From the NCBI GenBank assembly GCA_009746045.1, contig RPFO01000310.1:2684192-2747588 (forward strand): a DNA stretch of 63,397 bases, given 5' to 3'. A model generated the notes under the pieces. That model was not told where the DNA came from and did not search any database. It saw only the letters and a program-made list of their open reading frames with translations. Position numbers and translations under genes: made by a program. Shown one piece after another: positions 41,338 to 51,412 of the stretch (its first letter is position 1; the number at the start of each line of letters is the position of its first letter). Origin of the DNA: Mesostigma viride. Taxonomy: Eukaryota > Streptophyta > Mesostigmatophyceae > Mesostigmatales > Mesostigmataceae.

Positions 41338-44089
41338 ATGGCGATGAATCTCGACACCCTCAGCTACCTGCGCTCGTCCAAGGTGTACACTACGGCGATC
41401 GTGGGCGACGACAACCCCAACGCGACGGTGCGGAACCTGGAGTTGAAGTCCCTGGACAGCATCGTGCTGAAGCCCAACGGGGCCTCGGCGCGCACGCCCT
41501 GAAGAGGTTCAAGGTGATCGGCAGCACGCAGATCGACGGCGCGCTGCAGGTGGACGACCTCCTGTTGGACGGCCGCGCGCTGACCACGTCGGCGGGGACG
41601 CTGGCGCTGAGCTCTGGCGGCGCGGCCTCGAACGCGCTCCAGGTGGGCGGCGTGACGGTCACCGACGCCTCCGTCGCCCCGGTCACCGCCAACGCCAACC
41701 TGACGCTTTCCCCCAACGGCACGGGTTCGGTGGCGATGGACAACGTGCGCGTGAAGGGCGGCGCGGTGACCACTTCCACCGGCGCGCTGGCGCTGAGCTC
41801 GGGCGGCGCTTCCACTAACGCGCTCCAGGTGGGCGGGGTCACGGTGACGGACGCGTCGGTGTCGACCTCTACGGGCAACGGCAACCTGACCCTGGCCAGC
41901 AACGGCACCGGCTCCGTGCTCCTGGACAACGTGAAGGTGAAGACCTCGGGCATCAGCAACAACGTGGCCAACGCGGACCTGACGCTCTCGTCCAACGGCA
42001 CCGGGTCGGTGGTGATCGACGGCGTGAAGGTGAAGACCGCGGGCATCACCACCAGCAGCGGCACGCTCTCTCTGACCTCCGCGGGGGCGGTGGCCAACCG
42101 TGTGGACGTGGGCGGCATCACTGTGACTAACAACAGCATCAGCACCGGCAGCTCCAGCGTGGCGGTCGCCAAGGACCTGACCCTGACCAGCACTGCGGGC
42201 GGCAGCGGCAAGGTGACGACCTCGGCGGGCAATCTGGAGCTGACCAGCGCGAGCGGCACGGTGGCCGTCACGGGCGCGCTCACGGTGTCGGGGGCGGTTG
42301 CAGGCGCCAGCAGTATTACTAGCACGGGCAACACGGTGGTGGGCGGCAACCTGCGTGTGGCGGGCATGATCGACAGCACCAACGCCAGTGGGAAGCTGGA
42401 GATCGCTGACAAGGCGGTCAACCTGGGTAAGCAGACGGTGTTCGAGAGCGTTATGGACTTTCCCTTTACCACGACAGGCAGCGCATCGACGGTGGCAAAC
42501 ACGATCAGCAACGGGATTTATGCCCAATGCGGTCAAGGCGCCAACATCGCGAACGGTGGTGTGACCATGCAGGCTGGATCTAACCAAAACGCCAGGGTTT
42601 CCTTCTTCTACAACACCGTCAACACGCCCATCCCCACCGACCTGCTGGACTTCAGCCAAAACAACATTGAACTCAGCGCCAAATATACCCTTGCGGGCCT
42701 CCTTCTTAACAATTACAACTTCTTCGGTATCGAGCAGACGACTGTCGCGCCATACCCGTACTTTAGGCTATACACCGCCACTGGAGGAGCGATGAAGGTC
42801 GAGACCCGTAATGCTGCTGGGACGGTTACATCTTTCACGTCCGACGCGGTCAATTGGTTTAACACGGTCACCAATTACGTCCTCTCTATGTCGTTCACCG
42901 CGTCGGGTGGGGGGTGTCGGTATCTCTCTCGTTCACCAAGAACGGGGGCGTCCATTCCCGTCACGTTCTCCGGCAGCCCTTCTCTTTCTCTCGGTACTTG
43001 CTTCCTGTCCGCCCCCTCCGTTATCGTTGTAGGCAATGTGGGCTTGCAATACGGCGGCGATAACTATTACGTGGACAATGTGACGGCTAGTAAGAACGGT
43101 GTCGCGTCGAACGCGGGCTCCGAAAACGCCGGCCTGTTCGTGGACGGCAGCGCCTCCTTTGGCAACCGCGCCCTCACCTGGCACATGGGCGCCGCCGAGG
43201 CCTCGCAGGACAAGGGCGACCACACCGGCTCCTACTGGCACCTGGAGGGAGGGCAGCTGCTGCTCTCTCGCACCATCACCGCCGCCGACCGCGAGGCGCC
43301 CGGCACCAACGTCTCGCTCGCCTCGCTCGCAAGCGGTGCTGACACGTATCGGTGGGAGTTCACTGGGTCGGCGGACAGCACGGTCGGAACGCCCGCGAAA
43401 TCCTTCACTACTGGCGGGGGCGTGACGGTGGCGGACGGCGTGCTGAAGGTGGGAAGCGGCACCAGTTCGTCCGTGAGCGGCATGCCCATCGGAACGTTCA
43501 CCCTCATGCTGAAGGTGTTCCCCCAACAAGACATGTCCACCCCGACGGGCGGTTACAAAGACCTACTGGAGTACGGGTTCACCGACGTGAGGGTGCGTAA
43601 CGACGGTCGCCTGGAATTTTACGATGGGATGACCCGCGTCGTGACCTCGGCGACGGTGGGCGACCAACCGTTCCATCTCGCCATCACGAACGAGGGGTCC
43701 TCTTTCAAGGTGTACAAGGACGGCGAGCTGATCGGCAGCTCCAGCACCAGCGACATCGCGATCGGCAGCGCCACTTTGAGGCTGTACGCGGGTCCCTGGG
43801 ATGGTCCGTGTGGTACGATGACGTGCGATTCGTGTCCGGCCAGGCGCTGACCTCGTCCACCACGATGCTGTACGGGTGGCGGGAGATGTACGCGGGCAGC
43901 CAGACGGTGACGTACGGGTTCCGCATCTCTAACAACGAGGGGCTGCAGCTGGTGAAGGTGCGTGGTTCTGGCGGCAACGGGTGGGTGGGCGTGAACCCCG
44001 CTCCCAACACGATCACGTCCAGCAACAGCATGGGCGCCATCGGGTCCGCCACCGCGTCCGTCATCAGCGAGAGCCAGATGTCATTCTAG
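41338..44089 (+). CDS. Fibre-like protein 1 (beta-repeat stalk, lectin-like tip), frameshifts
   Basis: The ATG at 41338 gives MAMNLDTLSYLRSSKVYTTA and IVLKPNG. A shift near 41490 joins this to LKRFKVIGSTQIDGALQVDD. The stalk consists of repeats of about 45 residues (LALSSGGA..NALQVGGVTV, NLTLSPNGTGSVAMDNVRVK). From about residue 330 the repeats end. A globular part follows with NRALTWHMGAAEASQDKGDH, SYWHLEGGQLLLSRT and, near the end, WYDDVRFVSGQAL, like a concanavalin or laminin-G type fold. Further shifts are needed near 42910-42950 and 43805; the last 90 residues are in another frame, ending 44089. It is a homologue of the minus-strand gene at 45715-48074. It probably forms a surface fibre that contacts the algal cell. 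Confidence 0.75.
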
Positions 44090-44138
44090 TTTACGAGGGG
44101 TTATGTAGCGGACTCGTGATTTTTTTCGCGCGCGTGTA

Positions 44139-44369
44139 TTGTGTTTGATGCCTACGACATCACCATTGCGTTTGTACTGCGGTATGAAAGCGCCTCCGCC
44201 CTCAGGGACGAAGTACGGCACGCAGGCGTACTGTTTGCGCAAGGGGCAGCTCCGGCTGTGGGGCCAGCGGCGGGTACAGGAGGCGGCGCTGGCCTCGGTC
44301 ATGGCGGCCGGCAGGAAGTCGAGGGGCGGGCGGAGTCGCAGCGGAGGGTCGACGAGGCGGAGGACGTGA
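44139..44369 (+). CDS. Small basic hypothetical protein, 76 aa
   Basis: Not recognised. The frame reads YGTQAYCLRKGQLRLWGQRR in the middle, then an Arg/Ser/Gly-rich tail. It starts 50 bases after fibre 1 (another ATG at 44184). Its stop TGA (44367-44369) directly abuts the stop of the convergent gene at 44370, forming TGATCA, which supports both ends being real. Confidence 0.4.
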   Translation: MCLMPTTSPLRLYCGMKAPPPSGTKYGTQAYCLRKGQLRLWGQRRVQEAALASVMAAGRKSRGGRSRSGGSTRRRT

Positions 44370-45465
44370 TCAGTCCAGCACGATGGGGTTGTCCGCGCCC
44401 CCGAGCGGGGGCGGCCTGTGCCTGCTGGCAAACGCCTCGTAGTCCTCTGGGTCGACCCACTTCTGTTTCTTCCTGAGTTGATCCTCCCACGGGCCTCGTG
44501 AAGGGCCGGGGAAGCTTGGGGGAGGGTAAAGTAAGTCTTCTATCTTTTTGTCCAATACCCGGATTCGCGCCTCTGAATCGGGAGTTCGGGGTTCATACGA
44601 CAACAGACGGCGCTCCTCGAGTGCTTGCATCATCCGATTCCTCTCAGGTAGGTCAGAGGGACCCGCTTGTGACGGTTTAGGAATAGAGGGGGGGGGGGAA
44701 AGGGACCAGGGGGCGAACGCGGGGCCGGTGTATCGTACACGGGCGGCAGGCGCCTTGCCAGCATGGGACGCAACGGAGGCCCGCGGCGGCGGCGGGGGTT
44801 CTGCCCTGGAGCGCTTCGGCGGCGGGACCGGCGCGTCTTCCCCGGTTCCCCGATCGAGCAGGGACAGAGTTACGTTAAATAGTGCCGGAACCTTTTGCCG
44901 CCTGAGGCAAATCGGTCCGTAACACTATTTTGCCCGGAATAACCACTTCCGGGCACCCAAGTTAATTCGGCCGAATTAACTTGGGTGCCCGGAAGTGGTT
45001 ATTCCGGGCAAAATAGTGTTACGGACCGATTTGCCTCAGGCGGCAAAAGGTTCCGGCACTATTTAACGTAACTGACAGGGCTTTGTTTAGCCGAGCCTCC
45101 AGCCCCGCCGACGGCAACCCGTTGGCCTGCGCCTCTTGGATCGCGGCCAGGATGCGGTGTACTTTGTCCTCGTCTACTACCTGGGCTGTCTGTCCAGGTC
45201 GGCGCGACAAGTCTGGTGCCGGCGTCGCAGGAAACAGTTCTCGTTTTACTGACCGCACTGCTGGTTCTCGCTTTACTGATGGTGCCTGCGCTGCAGGTAC
45301 CCGCTTGACCGCGCTGCTGGCCTCCTTCTTCATATCGGCGAGGGCGGCGCGGGATTCCGTCAATTGCGTTTCCAGTATGGCGCGTTCGTGGGGTGCTAGG
45401 GTTTTCCTTCTGAGCATGGTGGCCGCTTGCTGTATCAGGAGATTCAGTCTTGCCTCGTTCGACAT
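44370..45465 (-). pseudogene. Hypothetical viral gene split by a palindromic element
   Basis: The ATG at 45465 opens MSNEARLNLLIQQAATMLRR, a helical, then Lys/Pro-rich protein (VKREPAVRSVKREL, DEDKVHRILAAIQEAQANGL). At 45078 the palindrome begins; the frame then runs into it and ends after the tail VTLNSAGTFCRLRQIGP. Beyond the palindrome the same reading frame resumes in phase if the insert and one GACAG copy are left out, continuing through a Pro-rich part to the C-terminal piece MMQALEERRLLSYEPRTPDS and stop at 44370. The uninterrupted gene would have 294 codons. No function is recognised. Confidence 0.8.
44868..45073. mobile_element. 206-bp perfect zero-loop palindrome (MITE-like)
   Basis: Two 103-bp arms are exact reverse complements with no spacer, meeting at GTTAATTCGG/CCGAATTAAC (44970/44971). 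Outer ends read AGTTACG...CGTAACT. A 5-bp direct repeat GACAG flanks it (44863-44867 and 45074-45078). This is the signature of a transposed element. The insertion interrupts the host gene, and leaving it out with one GACAG restores the frame. A damaged copy sits in the fold-back arm at about 60775-60966. No transposase is in the window. Confidence 0.85.
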
Positions 45466-45493
45466 CCCGACGCTCGATCGTACTCTGAGCGCC

Positions 45494-45502
45494 GATATTT
45501 TT
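45494..45502 (-). promoter_or_regulatory. Candidate viral promoter element AAAAATATC
   Basis: On the minus strand this A-tract plus ATC lies 28 bases before the ATG at 45465. Confidence 0.3.
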
Positions 45503-45714
45503 GAGCTCTGCGTGGATTGAATGCATGAATGATAACGCGGGTGTTTGCTGCCTCATTCGTTGTTTTATTAAAATCAAATAAAGATCAATTAGACGAAATC
45601 ACGAGTTACGACTCTACATGCAATTCCTCATCAGTGACAGACAGGCCTAGTACAGTAATCTGCAATTAATTCATCACGACAATCAATGATCATTCATTAG
45701 AAACATCAGAAACA

Positions 45715-48074
45715 TCAGTTGAGAGACTCGAGCAGGACGGAGACCCGGGAGTCGCCGACGGTGCCCATGGAGTTGCTGGCGGTGATGGTGTTGGGCGCTG
45801 GCCTGGCCAGCACGCGGCTGGTGGCACCTGACCCGCGCACCTTGACGAGCTGCATGCTCTCGTCGTCGGCGATGCGGAACCCGTAGGTGACGATCTCGGG
45901 GGGCGTACATCTCCCTCCAGCCGTAGAGCATGGTGTTGGCGGCGGTCAGCGCCTGGCCGGCGACGAAGCGGACGTCGTCGTACCAGACCTCGCCGACGTA
46001 GCCTCCGTTGAGGACGAGCGCTGGGTTGGGGCCGAGGAGACCGTTGGCGGAGGACGCGGCGAGCGCGCCGTCCACGTAGAACTTGACCTCGGTTCCGCTG
46101 ACGGTGATGCAGAGGACGAAGGGGTCGGCGTGCATGGGCGTGTTCGTGACGATGGCGGCGTTGGCGCCGTCGGAGAAGGCCAGATATCCTCCCGCCGCGA
46201 CCTGGACCTGGATGTATCCATACATGAGCAGGTCGGTGAGGAGGGTGAGGGTGGCGAGGTCGAACTGGGGCATGACCTTCATCACGAGGGAGAAGGTGCC
46301 GGTGATGCCGAGGTTCTGGACTTGGTCGAACTGCGATCCGGACAGCTTGAGCACCCCTCCGGCCACGGAGCCGTTTCCGGCGAAGCTGGCGGTGGGGGCG
46401 CCGACGGTGCTGTCCTTGGAGGCGGAGAACTCCCAGCGGTAGGTGTCGCTGCCGGAGGCGAGCTCGGACAGCTTGACGTTGGTGCCTGGCGCGAGGCGCT
46501 CGGCACTGGCGATGGTGCGCGAGAACATGAGCTGTCCGCCCTCGACGTGCCAGTAGGATCCGGTGAAGTCTCCCTTCTCCTGGGACGCCTCTCCGGCGCC
46601 CATGTTCCATGTGATGGCGCGTGGGGCGTAGGCGGGGTTGCCGGCCACGATCACACCGCCGCCGTTGGACTTGGTGTTGTCTGTGGCGCCGGTGCCGAGG
46701 GTGACTGTCTTGTCCTCGATGCGCAGGTTGGTCTCGGTGGTGGTGATGCTGTTGATGGCGCCGTCGACCTGCAGCTCGCCGACGATCTTGACGACACCGC
46801 CGGCGGGGGCTAGCTCGAGGTTGCCTGCGGATGTGGTGACCTTGCCGCTGCCGCCGCGGTGGAGGTGAGCACGAGGTCCTTCTTGACGTCGACGGAAACG
46901 ACGGCGTCCAGGGCGAGCACGTTCTGGTCGGTGCTGATGGTCTGGTTGGTGATGGTGACGTCCTCGATGTCGACGTCGCCGTTATGCGAGGTGAGGGAGA
47001 GGGTTCCGGCGGAGGTGGTGACGGCGCTGTCCATGAACCTGACGTTCTCGACCTGCACGGCGGAGGTGGCGCCGGCGGTGAGGGACAGGTCGGCATCCGC
47101 GGAGACGGTGAGTGCGGAGTCGGTGAAGATGACGTTCTCGACCTGCACGGTTCCGGCGGCGGAGGCCAGCGTCAGGGCCCCGGAGGTGGTGTCGACGGCG
47201 TTGTCGGTGATCTTGACGTTCTCGAGGACGACGGAGTGGGTGGCTCCGGCGGTCAGGGAGATGTCCGCGTCGGCGGATGCGGTGAGGGCGGAGTCGGTGA
47301 AGATGACGTTCTCGACCTGCACGGTTCCGGCGGCGGAGGCGATGGTGAGGGCCCCGGAGGTGGTGTCGACGGCGTTGTCGGTGATCTTCACGTTCTCGAG
47401 GACGACGGAGTGGGTGGCGCCGGCGGTCAGGGAGATGTCGGCGTCACCGTCAACGGTGAGGGCGGAGTTGGTGAAGATGACGTCCTCGATCTGCACGGTG
47501 CCGGCGGCGGAGGTGAGCTCCAGAGGTCCCGAGGCGGTGCTGACGACGCCGTCGGTGAAGGTGACGCTCTCGACCTGCACGGTGCCGGACTCGGCGGTGA
47601 GGGCGAGGGTGCCGGAGGAGGTGCTGACGGTGTTGTCTGTCAGCTTGACGCCCTCCACCAGGACGGAGGAGGTGGCGCCGGCGGCGAGGACCAGGTTGAC
47701 GTCGGTGGCGGGCGCCATCTGGTTGTCGGTGAATACGACGTCCTCCACCCGCACGCTCTGGGCGGCGCTGAGGGACATGACGTTGTTGTTGGTGGCGATG
47801 GCGCTGTTGTTGAAGGTGAGGTCCTGGATCTTGGGCGTGCCGGAGAAGGTGAACTCGCCGACGGTGAGCTTGCCGGTGATGTTGGTGTCTCCGATGACGT
47901 TGACGATCTTGGTGGCGTGGGAGCCGGATCCCCCGTTGGGCTTGATGACGATCCGCTCCTGCGCCTGGACTGTCAGGTCCTTGACGGTGGCGCTGCCGGA
48001 ACTGTCGCCCATGATCTCATTGGTGAGCATGCGGCGGACCTTGGACGCCCCGAGGTTCTCGCACAGAGTCGCCA
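45715..48074 (-). CDS. Fibre-like protein 2, frameshifts
   Basis: The ATG at 48074 gives MATLCENLGASKVRRMLTNE, then ERIVIKPNG and IGDTNITGKLTVGEFTFSGT. A long stalk of about 40-residue repeats follows (VQVENVIFTDSALT, ISLTAGATHSVVLENVKITD). Frames shift near 46850 and near 45900. The tip contains ITWNMGAGEASQEKGDFTGS, TFSLVMKVMPQFDLA and VWYDDVRFVAGQALTAANTM, closely like fibre 1. The end reads VTYGFRIADDESMQLVKVRG and stops at 45715-45717. Fibre 1 and 2 face each other around the palindrome-split gene. It is a surface fibre or adhesin by inference. Confidence 0.75.
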
Positions 48075-48196
48075 TGGTGTTCGCGTGTATACTGTACACA
48101 GAGAAAAAAAAAGGATCCCGGAGCGCACACAAAATGGCGGGTGTAGGGTAGATATACAGAGGGATGCCGGACACGCGCCTTTTCACAAGACGCTCA

Positions 48197-49301
48197 ATGG
48201 AGGTGGCCGAACGGCTGGTCAAGCAGGCGGGGGGGGGTCTCTCAAGTACTACACGAACCACACGGTGGTCGCCTCTCCGGACGCGCGCGTGATGGAGGCG
48301 CAGTTCTCCACGCAGACGCGGCCGTTCCATCACAACCCGGGGGTGACGGTGGCGCACTCGCGCGTGTTCGCGTCCCGGGCGTTCAAGAGGGGGGAGGTGG
48401 TAGGCCACCGCGCGGGGCTGCTGCGGTGCGCCCCCCTTGAGGGGCTGCGGAAGGACTGGCGCCGGCCGCACCTCGCGCGTCTGTGCGTCACCGAGACGTC
48501 GGTGGTCTACATCGACTGCGGGGTGTACGGGAACGAGTTCTCTTTCCTCAGGGCGGGGCGGGGCAACTTGGCGGAGGAGATTCGCGACCACCGTGTCGCG
48601 CTGGTGGCGACGCGGGCTGTGCGCGCGGGCGAGGAGCTGACCCTTTCTCCCTCGCGGGGGGCGGCGGCGGGGGTCTGCCCCCACTGCCCGGCTCGACGGA
48701 CGCGCGGTACCCGTACACGGCCTCGGCCGAGGCGCTGGCCGCCAGGGTGAGGGGCAGCCCCCGCGACGACTTGCGGTATTACACGACCGCGAACGTGGTG
48801 TACTCGCCCGACAAGCTGGCGATGGAGGCGCAGTTCGCCGTCCAGCCGCAGTCGCCCGCGGAGGGGGTGGAGGTGCGCGTGGTGTCCCGCCCCGGGCACC
48901 CTGCACGGTCAGCGTGGGCTGTTCACCACCCGGCCTTTCAAGAAGGGGCGCGGATCGGGTTCTACAGCGGGCTGCTGAAATGCCACGACAAGGACGGCAG
49001 GGGGGACGAGATCATCCTCAAACGGGACGAGGGGGAGGACGAGATGTACTTTGCGGACCTGCACGACGCGTCGGGCTCGTTCGCGTTCGTGGACGGGCTG
49101 GAGTACGGCAACGAGTTCCGGTACATGAACGACCCCAGGGGCATGCACGGGGTGCGGTCGAACGCGGCCTTGGTCCGCGATACCAGCGGGGGTCAGCTTC
49201 GGATCGCGGTGGAGGCGACGAGGGACATCGGGAGCGGGAAGGAGCTGCTGATCGAGTACGGGGACGAGTATTGGGCGCGCATCGGGAGGAACAAGCTCTA
49301 G
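48197..49301 (+). CDS. Protein with two SET domains (frameshifts)
   Basis: The ATG at 48197 is followed by a G9 run where the frame changes. The first repeat reads LKYYTNHTVVASPDARVMEA, SRVFASRAFKRGEVVGHRAG, YGNEFSFLRAG and VALVATRAVRAGEELTLSPS. The second reads LRYYTTANVVYSPDKLAMEA, RGLFTTRPFKKG, ARIGFYSGLL, YGNEFRYMNDPRG and RIAVEATRDIGSGKELLIEY with GDEYW. The second has the full SET hallmarks: the Gly-x-Tyr-x-Gly strand, an RYxND in place of NHxxxPN, and an ELLIxYGxxYW end. The first lacks the RYxND and the final YW. SET proteins methylate lysines; a chlorella-virus relative (vSET) acts on histone H3. A role in host chromatin silencing is inference. Other shifts lie near 48660 and 48950. 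Confidence 0.75.
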
Positions 49302-49306
49302 CCTAG

Positions 49307-49891
49307 CTAGGGCCTCCTCGACGACGCGAGCTCGATGAGTATGGCGAACGTGTCCCCCTCCAGATTGAGCAGGGTGCGCGTGGGGGCGGGCAGGGCGTAG
49401 AGCTCCAGCCGCAGGGTCTGCACGCTGGGGATGGGCGGGGTGAACACGGCGGCGTCGTCCATGGGCGAGTGGGGGGCGTACAGCTCGACGCCGTTGGGCA
49501 CGATGGCGAAGTGCGCCTTGCCCGCGAAGAAGTTCCTGGGGCGCATGGCGGCGTCGTGGGCGGGGTCGTCCTCGTACCCTACGCAGACGGTCCTGGCGGC
49601 GCAGTCCGCGTCGGCTACGGTGGCGATCTTGGGCCTCATCCCCGACGCGCTGGGGATGGCGGTCTGCACCTTTTCTACCTCGCGGTCGCCCAGACGCAGG
49701 GAGATGGCCGTGCACGTCTCGGAGGCCGCCGGGACCTGGGCGTACACGAGCCGGCAGGCCTCCACGTTTAGCACGGGGGAGGGGAGGTTGAAGGTGGTGT
49801 AGCCCTCTCTGTTCGTCCCGGTGACGAGGACCCTGTGCGTGTTCTGGGCCGGCGGCACGGCCATCGGGTTGGTGGCTTGCAGCGACGACAT
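49307..49891 (-). CDS. Hypothetical viral protein, 194 aa (virion protein-like)
   Basis: An intact frame from the ATG at 49891 to 49307. It starts MSSLQATNPMAVPPAQNTHR, then TTFNLPSPVLNVEACRLVYA and QVPAASETCTAISLRLGD. This TTFNLPSPVLNVxxxxLVYAxVP style resembles the start of minor structural proteins in several large viruses, which form beta sandwiches, but I cannot name a family. The end reads LRLELYALPAPTRTLLNLEG, again beta-rich. No signal peptide or membrane span. It converges on the SET gene with only five bases between stops. Confidence 0.65.
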   Translation of the reverse strand: MSSLQATNPMAVPPAQNTHRVLVTGTNREGYTTFNLPSPVLNVEACRLVYAQVPAASETCTAISLRLGDREVEKVQTAIPSASGMRPKIATVADADCAARTVCVGYEDDPAHDAAMRPRNFFAGKAHFAIVPNGVELYAPHSPMDDAAVFTPPIPSVQTLRLELYALPAPTRTLLNLEGDTFAILIELASSRRP

Positions 49892-50276
49892 GGTGTCCTC
49901 TGTACAGTAAGACGAGCAGGTTTATTTCTCACCGGGATACATGCGCGCCGTTGGCATGCACGGGATGGACGCGACCGGACAGCGGTACGCGCTCCCCTGC
50001 TATTCGCACGCCCCGCCTCCCGTGACGGCGACCCTCCTGCGTTGGGCTCTCGTCGTCGAAAAAAAAATGGGAGACAAGGACAGAGGCGGTAGGGACATGG
50101 GTTGCGCGGTGTCGGTGGCGGCCGGGGAGGATCGGCGCATGGACACGGTCCGGTGCGGGGGCATCTACCCCTCGCCCCCCTCGCAGGCGGCGGACACGCT
50201 GGAGGGACAGGACGAGGTGGAGGGCCGGGGGTGCCAAGGGCGGACAGAAAAATATGCAAGCCAAGGGTACTGAGTT

Positions 50277-50555
50277 ATGGCGACTCCGTTGTCCTTTTTC
50301 TCTTCTCCGGCAAGCGCGACCAAGCCGGTCATCCTGGCGGACGCGGTCTCGTACCCGGACAGCGTGGCGTTCGCTCTCTCGCAGACGTTCGACCCTGGCC
50401 GATCGCGCACTACCACCGCAGCAACTACAACACGGGGGACGAGGCGCCGGCGCCGGCGGGGGGGCACGGGCACGGGGGGCCTGCACGCGGTGCTGCAGTC
50501 CATCTTCTCGGACGACAACACGTCCAAGTTTTTCCGCCGCGCGTCGCCGGTGTAG
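50277..50555 (+). CDS. Small hypothetical protein, about 93 aa (double frameshift)
   Basis: The ATG at 50277 is preceded by AAAAATAT 21 bases upstream. It reads MATPLSFFSSPASATKPVIL, DSVAFALSQTFDP, and in a second frame WPIAHYHRSNYNTGDEAPAP. It then returns to LHAVLQSIFSDDNTSKFFRR and the stop at 50555. Two compensating single-base shifts around 50400 and 50460 restore one sensible protein. Not recognised; followed 29 bases later by the fibre gene at 50585. Confidence 0.5.
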   Translation: MATPLSFFSSPASATKPVILADAVSYPDSVAFALSQTFDPGRSRTTTAATTTRGTRRRRRRGGTGTGGLHAVLQSIFSDDNTSKFFRRASPV

Positions 50556-50584
50556 GAATTTCTTTTGTCTAGAGGATAGTATAG

Positions 50585-51372
50585 ATGACGGGGGGGACGC
50601 TGTCCGCAGCCTCGGTGGTGATCCAGAACGGACTGGGGGGCGACGGGGACTTCGAGATCAGGCAGGAGAGCGACCAGTTGTGCATGCGGTTCCGAGAGGG
50701 GGGCGCCTACCAGCTGCAGGACGCGCTGGCGTACAGGCAGGACCACTGGGAGTTCGGCAAGGACCTGCAGGTGGATGGGGACGTCACGGTCACCGGCAAG
50801 GTGGTGATGGGGGCGTGCCGACGGACGCCTCCGACGCCGTCACCAAGGCGTACGCCGACTCGGTCGCGGTGGCCCCCGCCAGTCTGGGCGACGCGTCCGA
50901 CGTGGAGTACACGGGGGTGCCCCAGGCGGGCCAGGTGCTGGCGTGGGCGGGGGCGGCGTGGACCAACCAGACGATGAGGACGGCGTACTGGACGGAGACG
51001 TTCCATTACGGGGGGAACATGGCCGGCAGCGCGGTGTCCATGGTGACGGGGGCGGGCAACACCCTGAGCGTGGCGCCGCCGTACACGTTCTCCGTGGACA
51101 CGCTGTCGATCAGCGCGTACAACCTGCCGGACGCGAGCACGCACGCGTTCGCGGTGGCGGTGAAGAAGCACGATGGCACCACGCTGGCGACGCTGTCTTC
51201 CGGGCCGATGCCGCAGAGGACGGTGATGGGCGTGCGCGCGGCGTGGGCGAACGTGAGCGTCGCGCCCTTCGCGATCGGCGCGGGCGACACGTTCTACCTG
51301 CAGTTGTCGGGATACACGGGCACGGGCATCGGGGTGGTGGTTCAGTTGTCGCAGGCGCAGTTAGAGAGCTGA
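50585..51372 (+). CDS. Tail-fibre-like protein (frameshift)
   Basis: The ATG at 50585 reads MTGGTLSAASVVIQNGLGGD and RQDHWEFGKDLQVDGDVTVT. A shift near 50812 joins this to VPTDASDAVTKAYADSV and SLGDASDVEYTGVPQAGQVL with AWAGAAWTN. The pattern PTDASDAVTKAYAD followed by LxDxxDVxxxxxxxGQVLxWxGxxWxN is typical of phage tail-fibre collars. A C-terminal beta-rich head ends at 51372 (YTGTGIGVVVQLSQAQLES). It probably trimerises as a receptor-binding fibre (family knowledge of phage fibres). The upstream 50277 gene and downstream 51413 gene are on the same strand. Confidence 0.7.
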
Positions 51373-51412
51373 TAAAATCATCTAGGGTACAGATCAGTAA
51401 CCATGAAGGCGG

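Noticed and set aside
46984-48750. Plus-strand Gly-rich frame of 588 codons
   Set aside because: Antisense to fibre 2, produced by its repeated Val/Asp/Thr codons; it then runs into the SET gene in a wrong frame.
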